In this document: positions 1 to 7,810 of the stretch, piece after piece
Layout of the letters: the number at the start of each line of letters is the position of its first letter
How positions within the stretch are numbered: position 1 is the stretch's first letter
NCBI GenBank assembly: GCA_003501565.1
Contig: DNPC01000653.1
Location: 1-13,152 of the forward strand
DNA length: 13,152 nucleotides
Direction of reading: 5' to 3'
Source: Planctomycetaceae bacterium
GTDB lineage: Bacteria; Planctomycetota; Planctomycetia; Pirellulales; Pirellulaceae
Translations under genes and position numbers: made by a program
Notes under the pieces: generated by a model
Databases searched by the model: none
What the model was told of the DNA's origin: nothing
What the model saw: the letters and a program-made list of their open reading frames with translations, nothing else

Positions 1-2324
1 TCAAGTTCCATTTCTAAATTAGTTCGATCCAATGAAAGCTGCTCAAGGGTTTCGCCAGCGTGGGACACGTCGGTCCGCTGCTGGACCGCTCGACCAACGC
101 TTCGTCCGGCGGTCGCACCGCGGCTTGAAACACGGTTGCCCATCATTGCTCCCAGTACGGTCTGACCGATATTCAACAGGCTAGACCATTTGGCCTGATC
201 GTATTGAGCTTTCTCGCGTTCTAGTCGCTGCCGCGCGGTCCGAATTTTGCTGTCCAGCGATTTTAGTTTCGATGCATACTTAACACGCAACTTCTCTTTC
301 TTTTCGTCGCGCAGCTCGCGAACGGCCTGTCGCCAGTCGATTCTGGCTTCCAACTCCGTTTGCCCAAGCTTGCTGTAGAGGTCCAGCTCGGGGCTTTCAT
401 AAATCGTCTGCGGCATCTTGCGATAGCAGTAATCACGTACCTCTTTACCCCAAGTCTTATACTGCTTGTCGTTCAGTAGAGCACCTGGAACGTCTGCAAA
501 TTCAAATCCGGGCTCAGGCGCAATAGTCAGTTCAAGCACACCTGGCGTTAGGACAAGGCTGCGTCTCCACACGTTGGCACCAATTTTGCCTCGACGTGGT
601 TCATACAACAGACTGCGCTCTTGCCACTCGTCGATGTCAGCAGCCAACCTTACGAAGTGGCAGTTTAGGTTTGCGAGCAAAGCCGGTCGGTAAACCAATC
701 GCGCCCCGTCCGCAGCATCACGACTTGGGATCCAAAATCGCTCTTCAACGTCACTGGGAACGATGGGTCTTTGCCCGCCCTGCTTGCTAAGCTGTTTGCC
801 AACTTTCTCGCTAGAAGACTGCGCGGAAGAATCTAGAGTCTCGGGCGACGTGCTAGATCTCTCCTGTGAATCACTTTCCGCACGACGATCGTTCATCAAT
901 TCCTGGATTTGTGGCCGGCTAAGCGGTCCACGTAAGAACGACATTGCCCATCGCGAATGGAACACCGTCGGCCCATCGTCGTGGACATTGTTCATCAAGA
1001 ACACACGACTCCCCAACGCTGCAAGTGTTTGTTCCATTGAGGAACGATTAAATGCACTCCCTGCCTGAGCTGCGGCACCCTCAAGACCCTCCAGGACGCG
1101 TTCTTTGTCTCGTTGCGTCTGCAACCGACCTAAAAACCATGTTCCGATGTTGGACAATCCTTTGTAGTCCAGGTCAACAGGATTCTGTGTTGCCAATACG
1201 ACACCGAGTCCAAACGCTCGCGCCTGCTTTAGCAACATCATCATCGGCGGTTTACTTGGCGGTTTGGCCGTCGGTGGAAAATATCCGTAGATCTCGTCCA
1301 TATACAGCAGTGCACGCAGACTGCTCGTGCCCGCCTGGCTCCGCATCCACGAGAGCATCTCGTTGAGCAGGATCGTCACGAAGAACATCCGCTCAGAATC
1401 ACTCAAATGGGCAATCGAAATAATGGATAACCGAGGTTGCCCAGAACTGGTGTACATCAACCGCTGAATATCCAGCGGTTCTCCTTCTAACCAACCTGCG
1501 AACGATGGACTTGCCAACAAGTTGTTCAAAGTCATGGAGAACTTGAGTCGATCGTCACTCGGAAAAAAACTCTCGAGATCAAACACACCGATCTTCTCAA
1601 CACCCGGCGCTTGGATCGCGCGAATCAAAGATGGCAGATCCAAGTGCTTGCCTTCACGCCAACGCCGATCCAAAATCGTCGACAACAAGATGTGCTCACG
1701 ACTACTGAGTGGATCGGCGTCTATGCCCATCAGCGATAGCAGCCCCGAGGCAGAGCCAGCGACGCGCTCACGCATGATGTCGGGATCATCGATAACCTCT
1801 CGTGGCGGCGCTGCAAAATTCTTAAGAACCGTTAGTGGCAATCCTGCGTTGCTACCGGGCGTATAGATTGCGACGTCCACCGCATCCTTATAACGTTTAA
1901 TTCGCTCTGGTCCCTGCCCCCAGGAAGCCAATCCGTCTCGCCATTTATTGGCGGTGTGAGCCGCATACTCTGGCTTGCTCATTCCTTTTCGAACGGCATC
2001 AGATTGCTCAACCCACGGTTCAAAATCACTGGGGGCAAGCTCGGGGAAAGACAGCAGCAGATTGCCGATGTCACCCTTTGGGTCGATGCATATCGCGGGA
2101 ATCCCGTCGATGGCCGCTTCTTCCAGAAGTGAAACACACAAGCCGGTCTTACCGCTGCCGGTCATCCCAACGCACATTGCATGAGTCGTCAGGTCCTTTG
2201 CATCGTAAAGGACCATTTCTTCCAGGAGTTGCCGGTTGGGAAGGTCATACTTCTTGCCCAAATAGAACTCGCCCAGTTTTTCGAAATCAGGCAAGGGGCC
2301 TTCGGTTGTCTTAGATTTGGCCAT
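1..2324 (-). CDS. HerA-like (COG0433/DUF87-type) P-loop ATPase, 3' end beyond window
   Basis: The frame is open from the ATG at 2324 to the left edge: 774 codons with no stop, so the protein is at least 774 residues. Near the N terminus is a Walker A loop, GMTGSGKT (residues 53-60), followed by a hydrophobic strand and DPKGD (81-85), as in HerA, YjgR and VirB4-like motor ATPases. Walker B is LLYMDE (339-344). The VVLATQNP stretch (375-382) matches the sensor strand of this superfamily, and FLGRLQTQRDKER (397-409) could supply an arginine finger. A Ser/Gln-rich linker (about 483-520) leads to a second domain. A charged coiled coil (about 656-712) then precedes a Gly/Ala-rich segment (717-745). 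Family knowledge suggests a hexameric DNA- or protein-translocating ATPase, but the substrate is unknown. No nurA-like nuclease gene is visible beside it. The start has only a weak GCGAGA upstream. The ATPase call is firm; its role is not. Confidence 0.85.
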   Translation of the reverse strand, partial: MAKSKTTEGPLPDFEKLGEFYLGKKYDLPNRQLLEEMVLYDAKDLTTHAMCVGMTGSGKTGLCVSLLEEAAIDGIPAICIDPKGDIGNLLLSFPELAPSDFEPWVEQSDAVRKGMSKPEYAAHTANKWRDGLASWGQGPERIKRYKDAVDVAIYTPGSNAGLPLTVLKNFAAPPREVIDDPDIMRERVAGSASGLLSLMGIDADPLSSREHILLSTILDRRWREGKHLDLPSLIRAIQAPGVEKIGVFDLESFFPSDDRLKFSMTLNNLLASPSFAGWLEGEPLDIQRLMYTSSGQPRLSIISIAHLSDSERMFFVTILLNEMLSWMRSQAGTSSLRALLYMDEIYGYFPPTAKPPSKPPMMMLLKQARAFGLGVVLATQNPVDLDYKGLSNIGTWFLGRLQTQRDKERVLEGLEGAAAQAGSAFNRSSMEQTLAALGSRVFLMNNVHDDGPTVFHSRWAMSFLRGPLSRPQIQELMNDRRAESDSQERSSTSPETLDSSAQSSSEKVGKQLSKQGGQRPIVPSDVEERFWIPSRDAADGARLVYRPALLANLNCHFVRLAADIDEWQERSLLYEPRRGKIGANVWRRSLVLTPGVLELTIAPEPGFEFADVPGALLNDKQYKTWGKEVRDYCYRKMPQTIYESPELDLYSKLGQTELEARIDWRQAVRELRDEKKEKLRVKYASKLKSLDSKIRTARQRLEREKAQYDQAKWSSLLNIGQTVLGAMMGNRVSSRGATAGRSVGRAVQQRTDVSHAGETLEQLSLDRTNLEMEL

Positions 2325-2980
2325 AAGTGGTCTCGCTTTCGTCCAGGCATCCAAGCGGAAGAGCACTATTGTGAGGTTTCGGCCACGGTTTTGACATAGG
2401 ACTGATCGTTTTGCGAGGTGAATGCGCCTCAGGCGAGATCATAAACGGTGGAACTCGACTACAAGATTCCGCCACCGAATTCGTTCGCCCAATGGTAGAC
2501 TCACGTTTCCAACGCATGAGGCAATTGAGATATCATCTTCCGCCAGCAATTTCACATCCACTTGCACCGTATCCATGTTGTCATTGATGGGCTCTCCTTC
2601 CACCTTCTTGGCGGCCAACCAGGATGATTCGTTCTACAGCCCCCCAAAGTTCGGCTGGTTGCAAGGTCTTGTAGCCCTTTAGTGGTAGCAGTTGGCAGAA
2701 TTATTAGACATCTGGGGTTTGCACACAAAAGGCAGCGAAGTACGCCGCGTCGCGAGGGGCTCGAAAGTGGGGTTCGCATCCACTAAACTGCCTCTGTCGT
2801 AGTTTCCACATCTCCGTACTTTTCCAATCTCAAGACGCACCACTAACACACAACTGCAGGCCAAGCCGGGCGACGCACCCACTCCTTTACCGGACGAATC
2901 AACGTGTCGCAGCCCTCTAACCACAGGTCGTTTGTTCGTGGAAGAATGACCGCCCGACTACCCAACAATGGCGATAGGAA
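2325..2980. other. Divergent intergenic region between ATPase and kinase genes
   Basis: This gap of about 650 bases separates the minus-strand ATPase from the plus-strand kinase, so promoters for both should lie here. The only gene-like content is the small minus-strand ORF at 2439-2618, listed separately. The part from about 2680 to 2980 shows no convincing coding frame, no strong terminator and no repeat. A TCTAAT hexamer read on the minus strand near 2702-2707 resembles a -10 box, but no good -35 pairs with it, so I do not call a promoter. Confidence 0.6.
2439..2618 (-). CDS. Possible small protein of 59 (or 45) residues, unknown function
   Basis: On the minus strand a frame opens at TTG 2618 (59 residues) or at ATG 2576 (45 residues) and stops with TGA at 2439-2441. 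That is 114 bases upstream of the ATPase start, on the same strand. From the ATG it begins MDTVQVDVKLLAEDD and ends LVVEFHRL. Codons show the purine-first bias typical of coding DNA (many GAT, GTG, GAA, GCG, GTC). The composition is balanced, mixing acidic residues with alternating hydrophobic ones, unlike the Arg/Ser/Pro-rich shadow frames around it. An AAGGAG lies about 18 bases before the ATG, which is too far for ideal use, and the TTG has no clear ribosome binding site. It matches no family I recognise. It could be a real small gene, a degraded remnant or chance. Confidence 0.35.
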   Translation of the reverse strand: MAAKKVEGEPINDNMDTVQVDVKLLAEDDISIASCVGNVSLPLGERIRWRNLVVEFHRL

Positions 2981-5545
2981 ATGCCCGAGCAAATTCCTGA
3001 GAGAATGCCGATGACAGACTTGATGCGATCTCTACCTACCACCGTTTTCGGTTGCGCATTCTTGTTGAGCATCTGTTTCCTGCCTGCTCAAGACGCAATC
3101 TCTGATGATCTTGAAAGTGCAACCGTCGAATTCGATCGTGTATGGACCACCGGTGGCAAGCTGGAGGAAGCTGTTAAGATCGCTGAAGAGATTGTGCAAA
3201 ACGGCCGGGAGAATAGTGATGACGAGGCGGTCAGTCGAGGCTTAACGCGTCTTGCCTTCGCTGAACTGCATTTCGGCCGGTGGCGAAATGAATGGGAAGA
3301 TAAACTCAAAGAGGCGGAACGACTAGCTAGACAGCTCCCTGCACCTAACATAGCTCTCGCGGAGGTGCTGATGTTCTCTGGTTATCTTGATGTGATCTAC
3401 CTACAGGAACCGGAACGCGGAACCAAAAGACTGCAAGACTCGTTTTCGGTGGCCCGGGCAGCACAGGACGATGCAACGCTTGGAAGAGGGTACTTCTTCG
3501 CCCTTCGATCATTTGGGATTCTTGGACGCGGCGCATTATCGGCCGACTACGGACACCGGGCGATACTGTTTTCGAGGCAAGCCAAGAATCCGTATATCGA
3601 ACTCCTCGCAATCCGAATTCTGACCCCACGCCAAACTCCATATCAACTTGCCAACGCGCCGCCACATCCCCTGAAGGAACGTTGGGATACACTCGCTAAA
3701 CAGTGCGACCTCCAAGTTCCATCACCGTTCGATCCAATACCCGAAGATGTTTTGAGAAACAAATTGGACCACGCTTTATCCCTGCTTGACGAGCCGATTG
3801 AGGGTCACGTCGATGAGCTCAAGGCCGGACTAGATGCGGCGCTCTGGCTTCTCCCATATCTGAAAGACGAAGAGCGTTGGAATGAAATCGAAGACATCGT
3901 TGAATCTACATTGGCAATTACTGAGAAAATGGACGACAGGACGACCGCGTTTGTGTTGTCCCACAATCTTGCGCTTGTCGCGATAACGAAGAACAATCCC
4001 GGCGAAGCTATGCGACTTATGCAATCGCTGGAGAACGCACAGATGACGGGAACTCTTCATCAAGCGTTATCGGACCAGTTCTTTACCCTTGCCAAGTGCG
4101 CCCAAAGCAATGGGGAGATTGCTCTCGCCAATGAGTGCCTTGAAAAATCGTTCTATCATCGAAGACAGCTCGACCTCATAAATCAACCTCAGTTCGCCGC
4201 TGACGTTTTTTTCGAAGAGGAGATGCACGCTCGGGAGCTTCTGACGACCATGGCGCGTCGCGATGCCGACCACCTACGAACTCAAGTCGTTACGATATCA
4301 ATCGTGCTAGCTTTTGTATGCGCGGTAGCATTGCTCTATTGGCGATCGTCTCGTAACCGAAACAAACAACTGAGTGCCACGGTGTTTGATCGCACACGCT
4401 CATTGGAGGCGGCTAAAGACGAGGCGATCGCTGCCAACCGAGCCAAGGACGAGTTTCTAGCTCGCATCAACCACGAAATCCGCAATCCGCTTCAGGCGAT
4501 TGTCATGACGAGCGAACTGATCGCCCGCGAGACGATTGACCAAGGGACGCGTGATACAACCGGAGACATACTAAAGACAAGCGCTGCACATCTGGTTGAT
4601 ATTGTCGATGAGGTGCTGGACTTTACTAAAATCGAAGCTGGCGCGCTGAAGCTCGCAACCAACGAATTCGTTCTCCGCGAGGCGATGAATGCGGTCGCAC
4701 AAATTGTTGACCGGCAATGCACGTCCAAAGTGGACTTCAAGCTAATCGTCGATAGCGAATGCCCGGAGCGCATTCGAACTGATCAAGCCAAGCTGCGTCA
4801 GTGCCTGATCAACCTCGGATGCAACGCGGCTCAACACACGACCAAAGGCTCTGTAGAAATCAAATGCACCTTTGATCCAAGCTCGGCAACACTGCACGTC
4901 TCGGTGACGGACACGGGCGTAGGTATCAGCAACGACCGACTAGAGAGCATCTTCGAAATCTACAACTCCGACAGAAAACACAAAGGAACCGGATTGGGAT
5001 TGTACATCTCCAAGAGCTTTGTTGAACTGATGGGAGGTACGCTGGAAGTTCAATCCACGGAAGGTGAGGGTACAGAGTTTCGGCTCAATCTCCCTGTTGA
5101 AGTCGTAACAGAATCGAGCCTTGCACCGCTACCAAACCACCTGGCATCGTCCCGTCTGCGGGTACTTGTGGTTGATGACGAACCATTCAACTTAGATGCT
5201 TTCTGTCTGGCTGTAGAATCTCTGAAGCATACGCCGATTCCTGCCTCCAACTGGACCGATGTGGAACGTTCACTTCTAAACGAACCCCCAGACGTTGTGT
5301 TCATGGATCTCAGAATGCCGGACGTGGATGGCTTCCAAATGATGGCGAAGATCAGGCAGCTTTATCCCAACTTCACGGCTCCAATCTATGCAGTGACTGG
5401 GGATGCGACAAAATCAGTCAAAGATCGAATAACCCAGGAAAGGTTTGAGGGAATCCTAACCAAACCCACCGTGGTGGCTGATGTTGCTGATCTATTGGCT
5501 GCCGTTCCCAAAGCAGAGTCACACATAGTCCAAGACGATTCCTAG
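2981..5545 (+). CDS. Hybrid sensor histidine kinase with exported helical-repeat sensor domain
   Basis: An 854-residue protein that should sense a signal outside the cytoplasm and phosphorylate its own receiver domain. Residues 21-37 are a hydrophobic export signal. Residues about 40-430 are a helical, TPR-like region. One membrane segment follows (about 435-454), then a basic linker helix. HisKA has the H-box INHEIRNPL with phospho-accepting His498. HATPase_c shows the N-box (Asn611/Asn615), DTGVGI (644-649) and GTGLGL (669-674). The receiver (about 727-840) has Asp732/Asp733, phospho-acceptor Asp776 in VFMDLRMP, Thr806 and Lys828, so every key residue is present. There is no HPt or DNA-binding domain and no adjacent response regulator, so the output partner must lie elsewhere. 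The start is uncertain: GAGAG at 2999-3003 would suit the ATG at 3011 (residue 11) better and leave a shorter signal-peptide n-region. Confidence 0.93.
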   Translation: MPEQIPERMPMTDLMRSLPTTVFGCAFLLSICFLPAQDAISDDLESATVEFDRVWTTGGKLEEAVKIAEEIVQNGRENSDDEAVSRGLTRLAFAELHFGRWRNEWEDKLKEAERLARQLPAPNIALAEVLMFSGYLDVIYLQEPERGTKRLQDSFSVARAAQDDATLGRGYFFALRSFGILGRGALSADYGHRAILFSRQAKNPYIELLAIRILTPRQTPYQLANAPPHPLKERWDTLAKQCDLQVPSPFDPIPEDVLRNKLDHALSLLDEPIEGHVDELKAGLDAALWLLPYLKDEERWNEIEDIVESTLAITEKMDDRTTAFVLSHNLALVAITKNNPGEAMRLMQSLENAQMTGTLHQALSDQFFTLAKCAQSNGEIALANECLEKSFYHRRQLDLINQPQFAADVFFEEEMHARELLTTMARRDADHLRTQVVTISIVLAFVCAVALLYWRSSRNRNKQLSATVFDRTRSLEAAKDEAIAANRAKDEFLARINHEIRNPLQAIVMTSELIARETIDQGTRDTTGDILKTSAAHLVDIVDEVLDFTKIEAGALKLATNEFVLREAMNAVAQIVDRQCTSKVDFKLIVDSECPERIRTDQAKLRQCLINLGCNAAQHTTKGSVEIKCTFDPSSATLHVSVTDTGVGISNDRLESIFEIYNSDRKHKGTGLGLYISKSFVELMGGTLEVQSTEGEGTEFRLNLPVEVVTESSLAPLPNHLASSRLRVLVVDDEPFNLDAFCLAVESLKHTPIPASNWTDVERSLLNEPPDVVFMDLRMPDVDGFQMMAKIRQLYPNFTAPIYAVTGDATKSVKDRITQERFEGILTKPTVVADVADLLAAVPKAESHIVQDDS

Positions 5546-5911
5546 CTTAACCAGGACATTGAATTCGATGGTCGGCGATCAGGACTGTGCCTGCGGATAA
5601 GTGGCTCCAAATAAGCATTTCGCGCATCGATCGCATTGGTTTCCGTAAAGTCGCTGCTGGCTTTTAACGCTGTTTACACACCGCAGTTAGCCTCGAAGTC
5701 GCAGACTCTTTAGAAATTCCGCTCAGAATGCTTGAAGCGGTCGTAGGGAAGGGGTCGATTAAAGGGACATAGTGCCTTGGGGGGTACTTCGCCAGCAGTC
5801 GAATAATCGACTGACTGATGGGAGTTGGGCTGAGTATCTGTTTTCACTCGGTTTCAACGCAAAGGGGCTCCGGACGTGCCTTCGACCGGTCCTAGCCTAT
5901 TCGACGCGCCA
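5546..5911. other. Intergenic gap with two small hairpins
   Basis: No convincing gene lies here. An imperfect hairpin at 5719-5740 has CCGCT pairing with AGCGG. A perfect 7-bp stem with a 4-base loop lies at 5796-5813 (CAGTCGA, ATAA, TCGACTG). Neither is followed by a T-run, so neither is a classic intrinsic terminator. They lie upstream of the lipoprotein gene and could fall in its leader. AAGGGG at 5862-5867 stands 8 bases before a GTG at 5876, an alternative start for that gene. Confidence 0.5.
5796..5813 (+). repeat. Perfect 7-bp inverted repeat upstream of lipoprotein gene
   Basis: CAGTCGA at 5796-5802 is exactly complementary to TCGACTG at 5807-5813 across the loop ATAA. It could be a leader hairpin or an operator-like dyad, and nothing in the sequence decides between them. 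Confidence 0.5.
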
Positions 5912-7060
5912 ATGCGTGGTCTGTATAGATTCTTCACAGCTGCCTGCATTGCTGGCATTCTAAATCTATGTGGATGTGCACTTGTTCCGGATGTCAAACA
6001 CAAGCCTCAGTACATCAACCCGTTTCCTCAACTGCAGAAAATCGCAGTCCTACCCTTCTTCAATCAGAGCGAAGAACCGACGCTGAGCGGTGAACGGGTC
6101 GCGCTGGCCTACATCAATGAACTGCAGTCCATTCGTGGCTTCGAAGTCTTGCCTCTGGGTGTCGTCAAAAGCCAACTCGCCGGATACCGCGGGCAAATTC
6201 AGGATGGAGCCGACTTCCAGGCACTCGCGCGCTACCTTGACGTGGATGCTGTTCTGATCGGTTCGATCACAGACTACACGCCGTATTATCCACCGCGCAT
6301 GAGTATGGCTGTCCGCTGGTACGCAGCCAATCCTGGGTTTCATCCGGTCCTGCCCGGGTACGGATTGCCGTGGGGAACGAAGGAAGAAAAAGACATCCCC
6401 ACTTGGATGCACTACGAAGCACAACGCGCCCTGGCAGCAGAGCAACTAAAGAGCCAAACTCCCCCGATGTCCGACCCGATCGCATCGGCGACACCAGGCA
6501 AACAAGATGTTCCGATGCCTGCTTCACCAATGATGCCTGAGGATCGCGCCCCAAGCAGAATGTCGAACGAACCTGGTCGACCTGCCATCGAAGCGCCCAT
6601 CAGAAACGATTCGGAGTCGGCGTCTGAAAGTTCAAATGTTCGCGCTGCATCGTATCAGGAAACTGTCTATAACGATGATGTGCAGAGCACTGAGTGGCAA
6701 ATCAATCCGGCTCAGCTAAACCCTAACGATCAGTTGCCGCAGGACTGGCCTGATCCGAGAGGCTTTATTCCGGATCCACCTAGTGCTCAGCCGCCTGAAA
6801 CTAGAGTTCAACATGATGCAATCATTTCGCACATGCGGAACTTTAACGGTCATGACGAAGATTTCACAAGACAGTTGGAAGAGTATTTTTACTTCCGGGA
6901 CGACGCCCGCTTTGGGGGTTGGCAAGCGTATCTTCAACGCAGCGAAGACTTTATCCGTTTCTGCTGTCACTTGCACTTGGTCGAAACACTCGCTTTACGC
7001 GGAGGACAAGACAAAAGCCGCTTGATCTTAAGGTGGCCCATTGACCGATACACTCGTTAG
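5912..7060 (+). CDS. Lipoprotein with LpoB/CsgG-like domain and Pro/Ser-rich middle
   Basis: From the ATG at 5912 the 382-residue product starts with a basic n-region (MRGLYR), a hydrophobic core and a lipobox-like LCGC, predicting lipidation at Cys22. The next part (about 43-125), with KIAVLPFFNQSEE, GFEVLPLGVV and LDVDAVLIGSITDY, has the strand/helix pattern of the CsgG/LpoB-type outer-membrane lipoprotein fold. Residues about 180-300 are Pro/Ser/Asn-rich and probably disordered. The C-terminal block (about 300-370) is aromatic and helical, with an unusual CC pair in IRFCCHLHL. LpoB activates peptidoglycan synthases and CsgG forms a secretion pore, but fold resemblance alone supports neither role here. 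A GTG at 5876 with AAGGGG 8 bases upstream would add 12 residues. I prefer 5912 because it gives a textbook lipoprotein signal. Confidence 0.75.
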   Translation: MRGLYRFFTAACIAGILNLCGCALVPDVKHKPQYINPFPQLQKIAVLPFFNQSEEPTLSGERVALAYINELQSIRGFEVLPLGVVKSQLAGYRGQIQDGADFQALARYLDVDAVLIGSITDYTPYYPPRMSMAVRWYAANPGFHPVLPGYGLPWGTKEEKDIPTWMHYEAQRALAAEQLKSQTPPMSDPIASATPGKQDVPMPASPMMPEDRAPSRMSNEPGRPAIEAPIRNDSESASESSNVRAASYQETVYNDDVQSTEWQINPAQLNPNDQLPQDWPDPRGFIPDPPSAQPPETRVQHDAIISHMRNFNGHDEDFTRQLEEYFYFRDDARFGGWQAYLQRSEDFIRFCCHLHLVETLALRGGQDKSRLILRWPIDRYTR

Positions 7061-7065
7061 GTCGT

Positions 7066-7106
7066 AGCCAAGAACTCCTCGAACTTCGGTTCGACGGTTC
7101 TTGGTT
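7066..7106 (+). terminator. UUCG-capped hairpin downstream of lipoprotein gene
   Basis: The outer stem pairs CCAAGAAC (7068-7075) with GTTCTTGG (7097-7104), extendable by two weak pairs. The inner stem pairs TCGAAC (7079-7084) with GTTCGA (7089-7094) around a TTCG loop, separated from the outer stem by a 3/2 internal loop. C(UUCG)G is an exceptionally stable RNA tetraloop, and it exists only on the plus-strand transcript, which fits its place 5 bases after the lipoprotein stop codon. No T-run follows, so it may be a 3'-end stabiliser or a Rho-assisted stop instead of a classic intrinsic terminator. Confidence 0.6.
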
Positions 7107-7204
7107 AGGCACGACGGCTGACCAGCCAACCACGCTATCGAAAGTCTTTGCTTTGGGAGAGGCCGCTTTCGATCGAACTCGGTGGCGGCAGCCGTTAGCC
7201 TAAC
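7104..7204 (+). ncRNA. Nested inverted repeats, possible structured RNA element
   Basis: GTTAGGC (7104-7110) pairs with GCCTAAC (7198-7204), and ACGGCTG (7114-7120) pairs with CAGCCGT (7189-7195), giving 14 pairs around a small internal loop. Inside, CCAC (7130-7133) can pair with GTGG (7182-7185), and ATCGAAAG (7137-7144) pairs with CTTTCGAT (7166-7173). All stems nest without conflict in one fold of about 100 bases. It touches the preceding UUCG hairpin at 7104-7106, so the two could compete slightly or stack. No known riboswitch, SRP, 6S or tmRNA signature is recognisable. It could be a leader or 3'UTR element, a small RNA, or a degenerate repeat element. Confidence 0.4.
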
Positions 7205-7388
7205 GAGACGAAGCCCCCCCAAGGTGAAGCTTCTTGACCAGTCCGCGTGTTTTCGTGAGCGGATTTCTTGGTTGCGACAAAATGCTAGCCATGGTCCTTA
7301 TTGGGATCGGTACGTTGGTTGGCACTCGGCGTCATGTTGTCCCCAGAACAACACGCCGCATTCAGTCGCAAATTGGGCGTCATGCAGC

Positions 7389-7394
7389 AGGAGG
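7389..7394 (+). promoter_or_regulatory. Perfect Shine-Dalgarno AGGAGG
   Basis: AGGAGG sits six bases before the ATG at 7401 and fixes the start of the small protein gene. No other gene in the window has a site this strong. Confidence 0.85.
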
Positions 7395-7400
7395 CAACGC

Positions 7401-7652
7401 ATGGACCAGGAGATCAACGTACTTGCTCTGGTAAAGGGCGAGGAACGTTACGTGTTCTTGTACAACGATGAAAACCGCGTCGAAACGTTGCGAACTCTTG
7501 GACGCTACGCCGCCAACCCGGAGCTAAGTTTCTCCTGGTACGACGCGGCCGTAATGAGTAAGAAAATCCGAGACATCGCGGCCGAGGAAGAGCTCGATGC
7601 GATTCACGGAAACTCGCGATTCACGTTCCGGCACGAAGAAGACGTGATCTAG
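7401..7652 (+). CDS. Small conserved-looking cytosolic protein, unknown function
   Basis: An 83-residue protein starting MDQEINVLALVKGEERYV. The start is set by AGGAGG six bases upstream; the frame stays open to a start codon at 7182, but that extension is Cys/Ser/Arg-rich and does not look like coding sequence. The protein has no signal peptide or membrane segment. It reads as a compact alpha/beta domain: a beta-hairpin (about 5-20) holding EERYVFLYNDENR, then helices including ETLRTLGRYAANPELSFSWYDAAVMSKKIRDI. I do not recognise a named family; from memory similar small proteins occur in planctomycetes, which I cannot verify here. It lies 158 bases upstream of xerC on the same strand, so co-expression is possible. 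The strong ribosome binding site suggests high translation. Confidence 0.75.
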   Translation: MDQEINVLALVKGEERYVFLYNDENRVETLRTLGRYAANPELSFSWYDAAVMSKKIRDIAAEEELDAIHGNSRFTFRHEEDVI

Positions 7653-7810
7653 ACCCGAGCGGCGTCGATTCTACAAGAGTTGGATTTTGCGTGGTTGAAT
7701 TTGCGAATTCCTGAAGGCTTTGAGCCGCCCACCCTCGACCTGGAGTGAGCGTGGTCTTGAAATGCGTTTCTGCCAACCTAGGCACCACGACGACCAGGAA
7801 CAACACGCTT

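Larger units (their letters stand above)
7061..7400. other. Structured intergenic region before the small protein gene
   Basis: No convincing gene lies here; the open frames running into 7401 are N-terminal read-throughs of low quality. The first 145 bases hold two consecutive inverted-repeat structures, listed separately. A further weak hairpin (GTTGT/ACAAC) lies at about 7335-7350. TTGACC at 7234-7239 resembles a -35 box but has no fitting -10 hexamer. Confidence 0.6.

Noticed and set aside
466..2184. Several plus-strand open frames of 60-114 codons across 466-2184
   Set aside because: They are antisense shadows of the minus-strand ATPase, which has one continuous 774-codon frame with clear motifs; their translations are Ser/Arg/Pro-rich and featureless.
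2311..2924. Other minus-strand frames at 2311-2517, 2552-2779 and 2679-2924
   Set aside because: Composition is Arg/Ser/Pro-rich and motif-free; the first runs into the ATPase start and the second is out of frame with the better small ORF.
5755..5775. GATTAAAGGGACATAG, faintly like remnants of REP-associated transposase elements
   Set aside because: Only one copy, no partner inverted copy and no transposase nearby.
7079..7104. GGTTCGA resembling a tRNA T-loop
   Set aside because: No acceptor, D or anticodon arms surround it; the sequence is explained by the UUCG hairpin.
7182..7400. N-terminal extension of the small protein gene from 7182
   Set aside because: The AGGAGG at 7389-7394 fixes the start at 7401, and the extension is Cys/Trp/Ser/Arg-rich with no protein-like pattern and overlaps the structured element.
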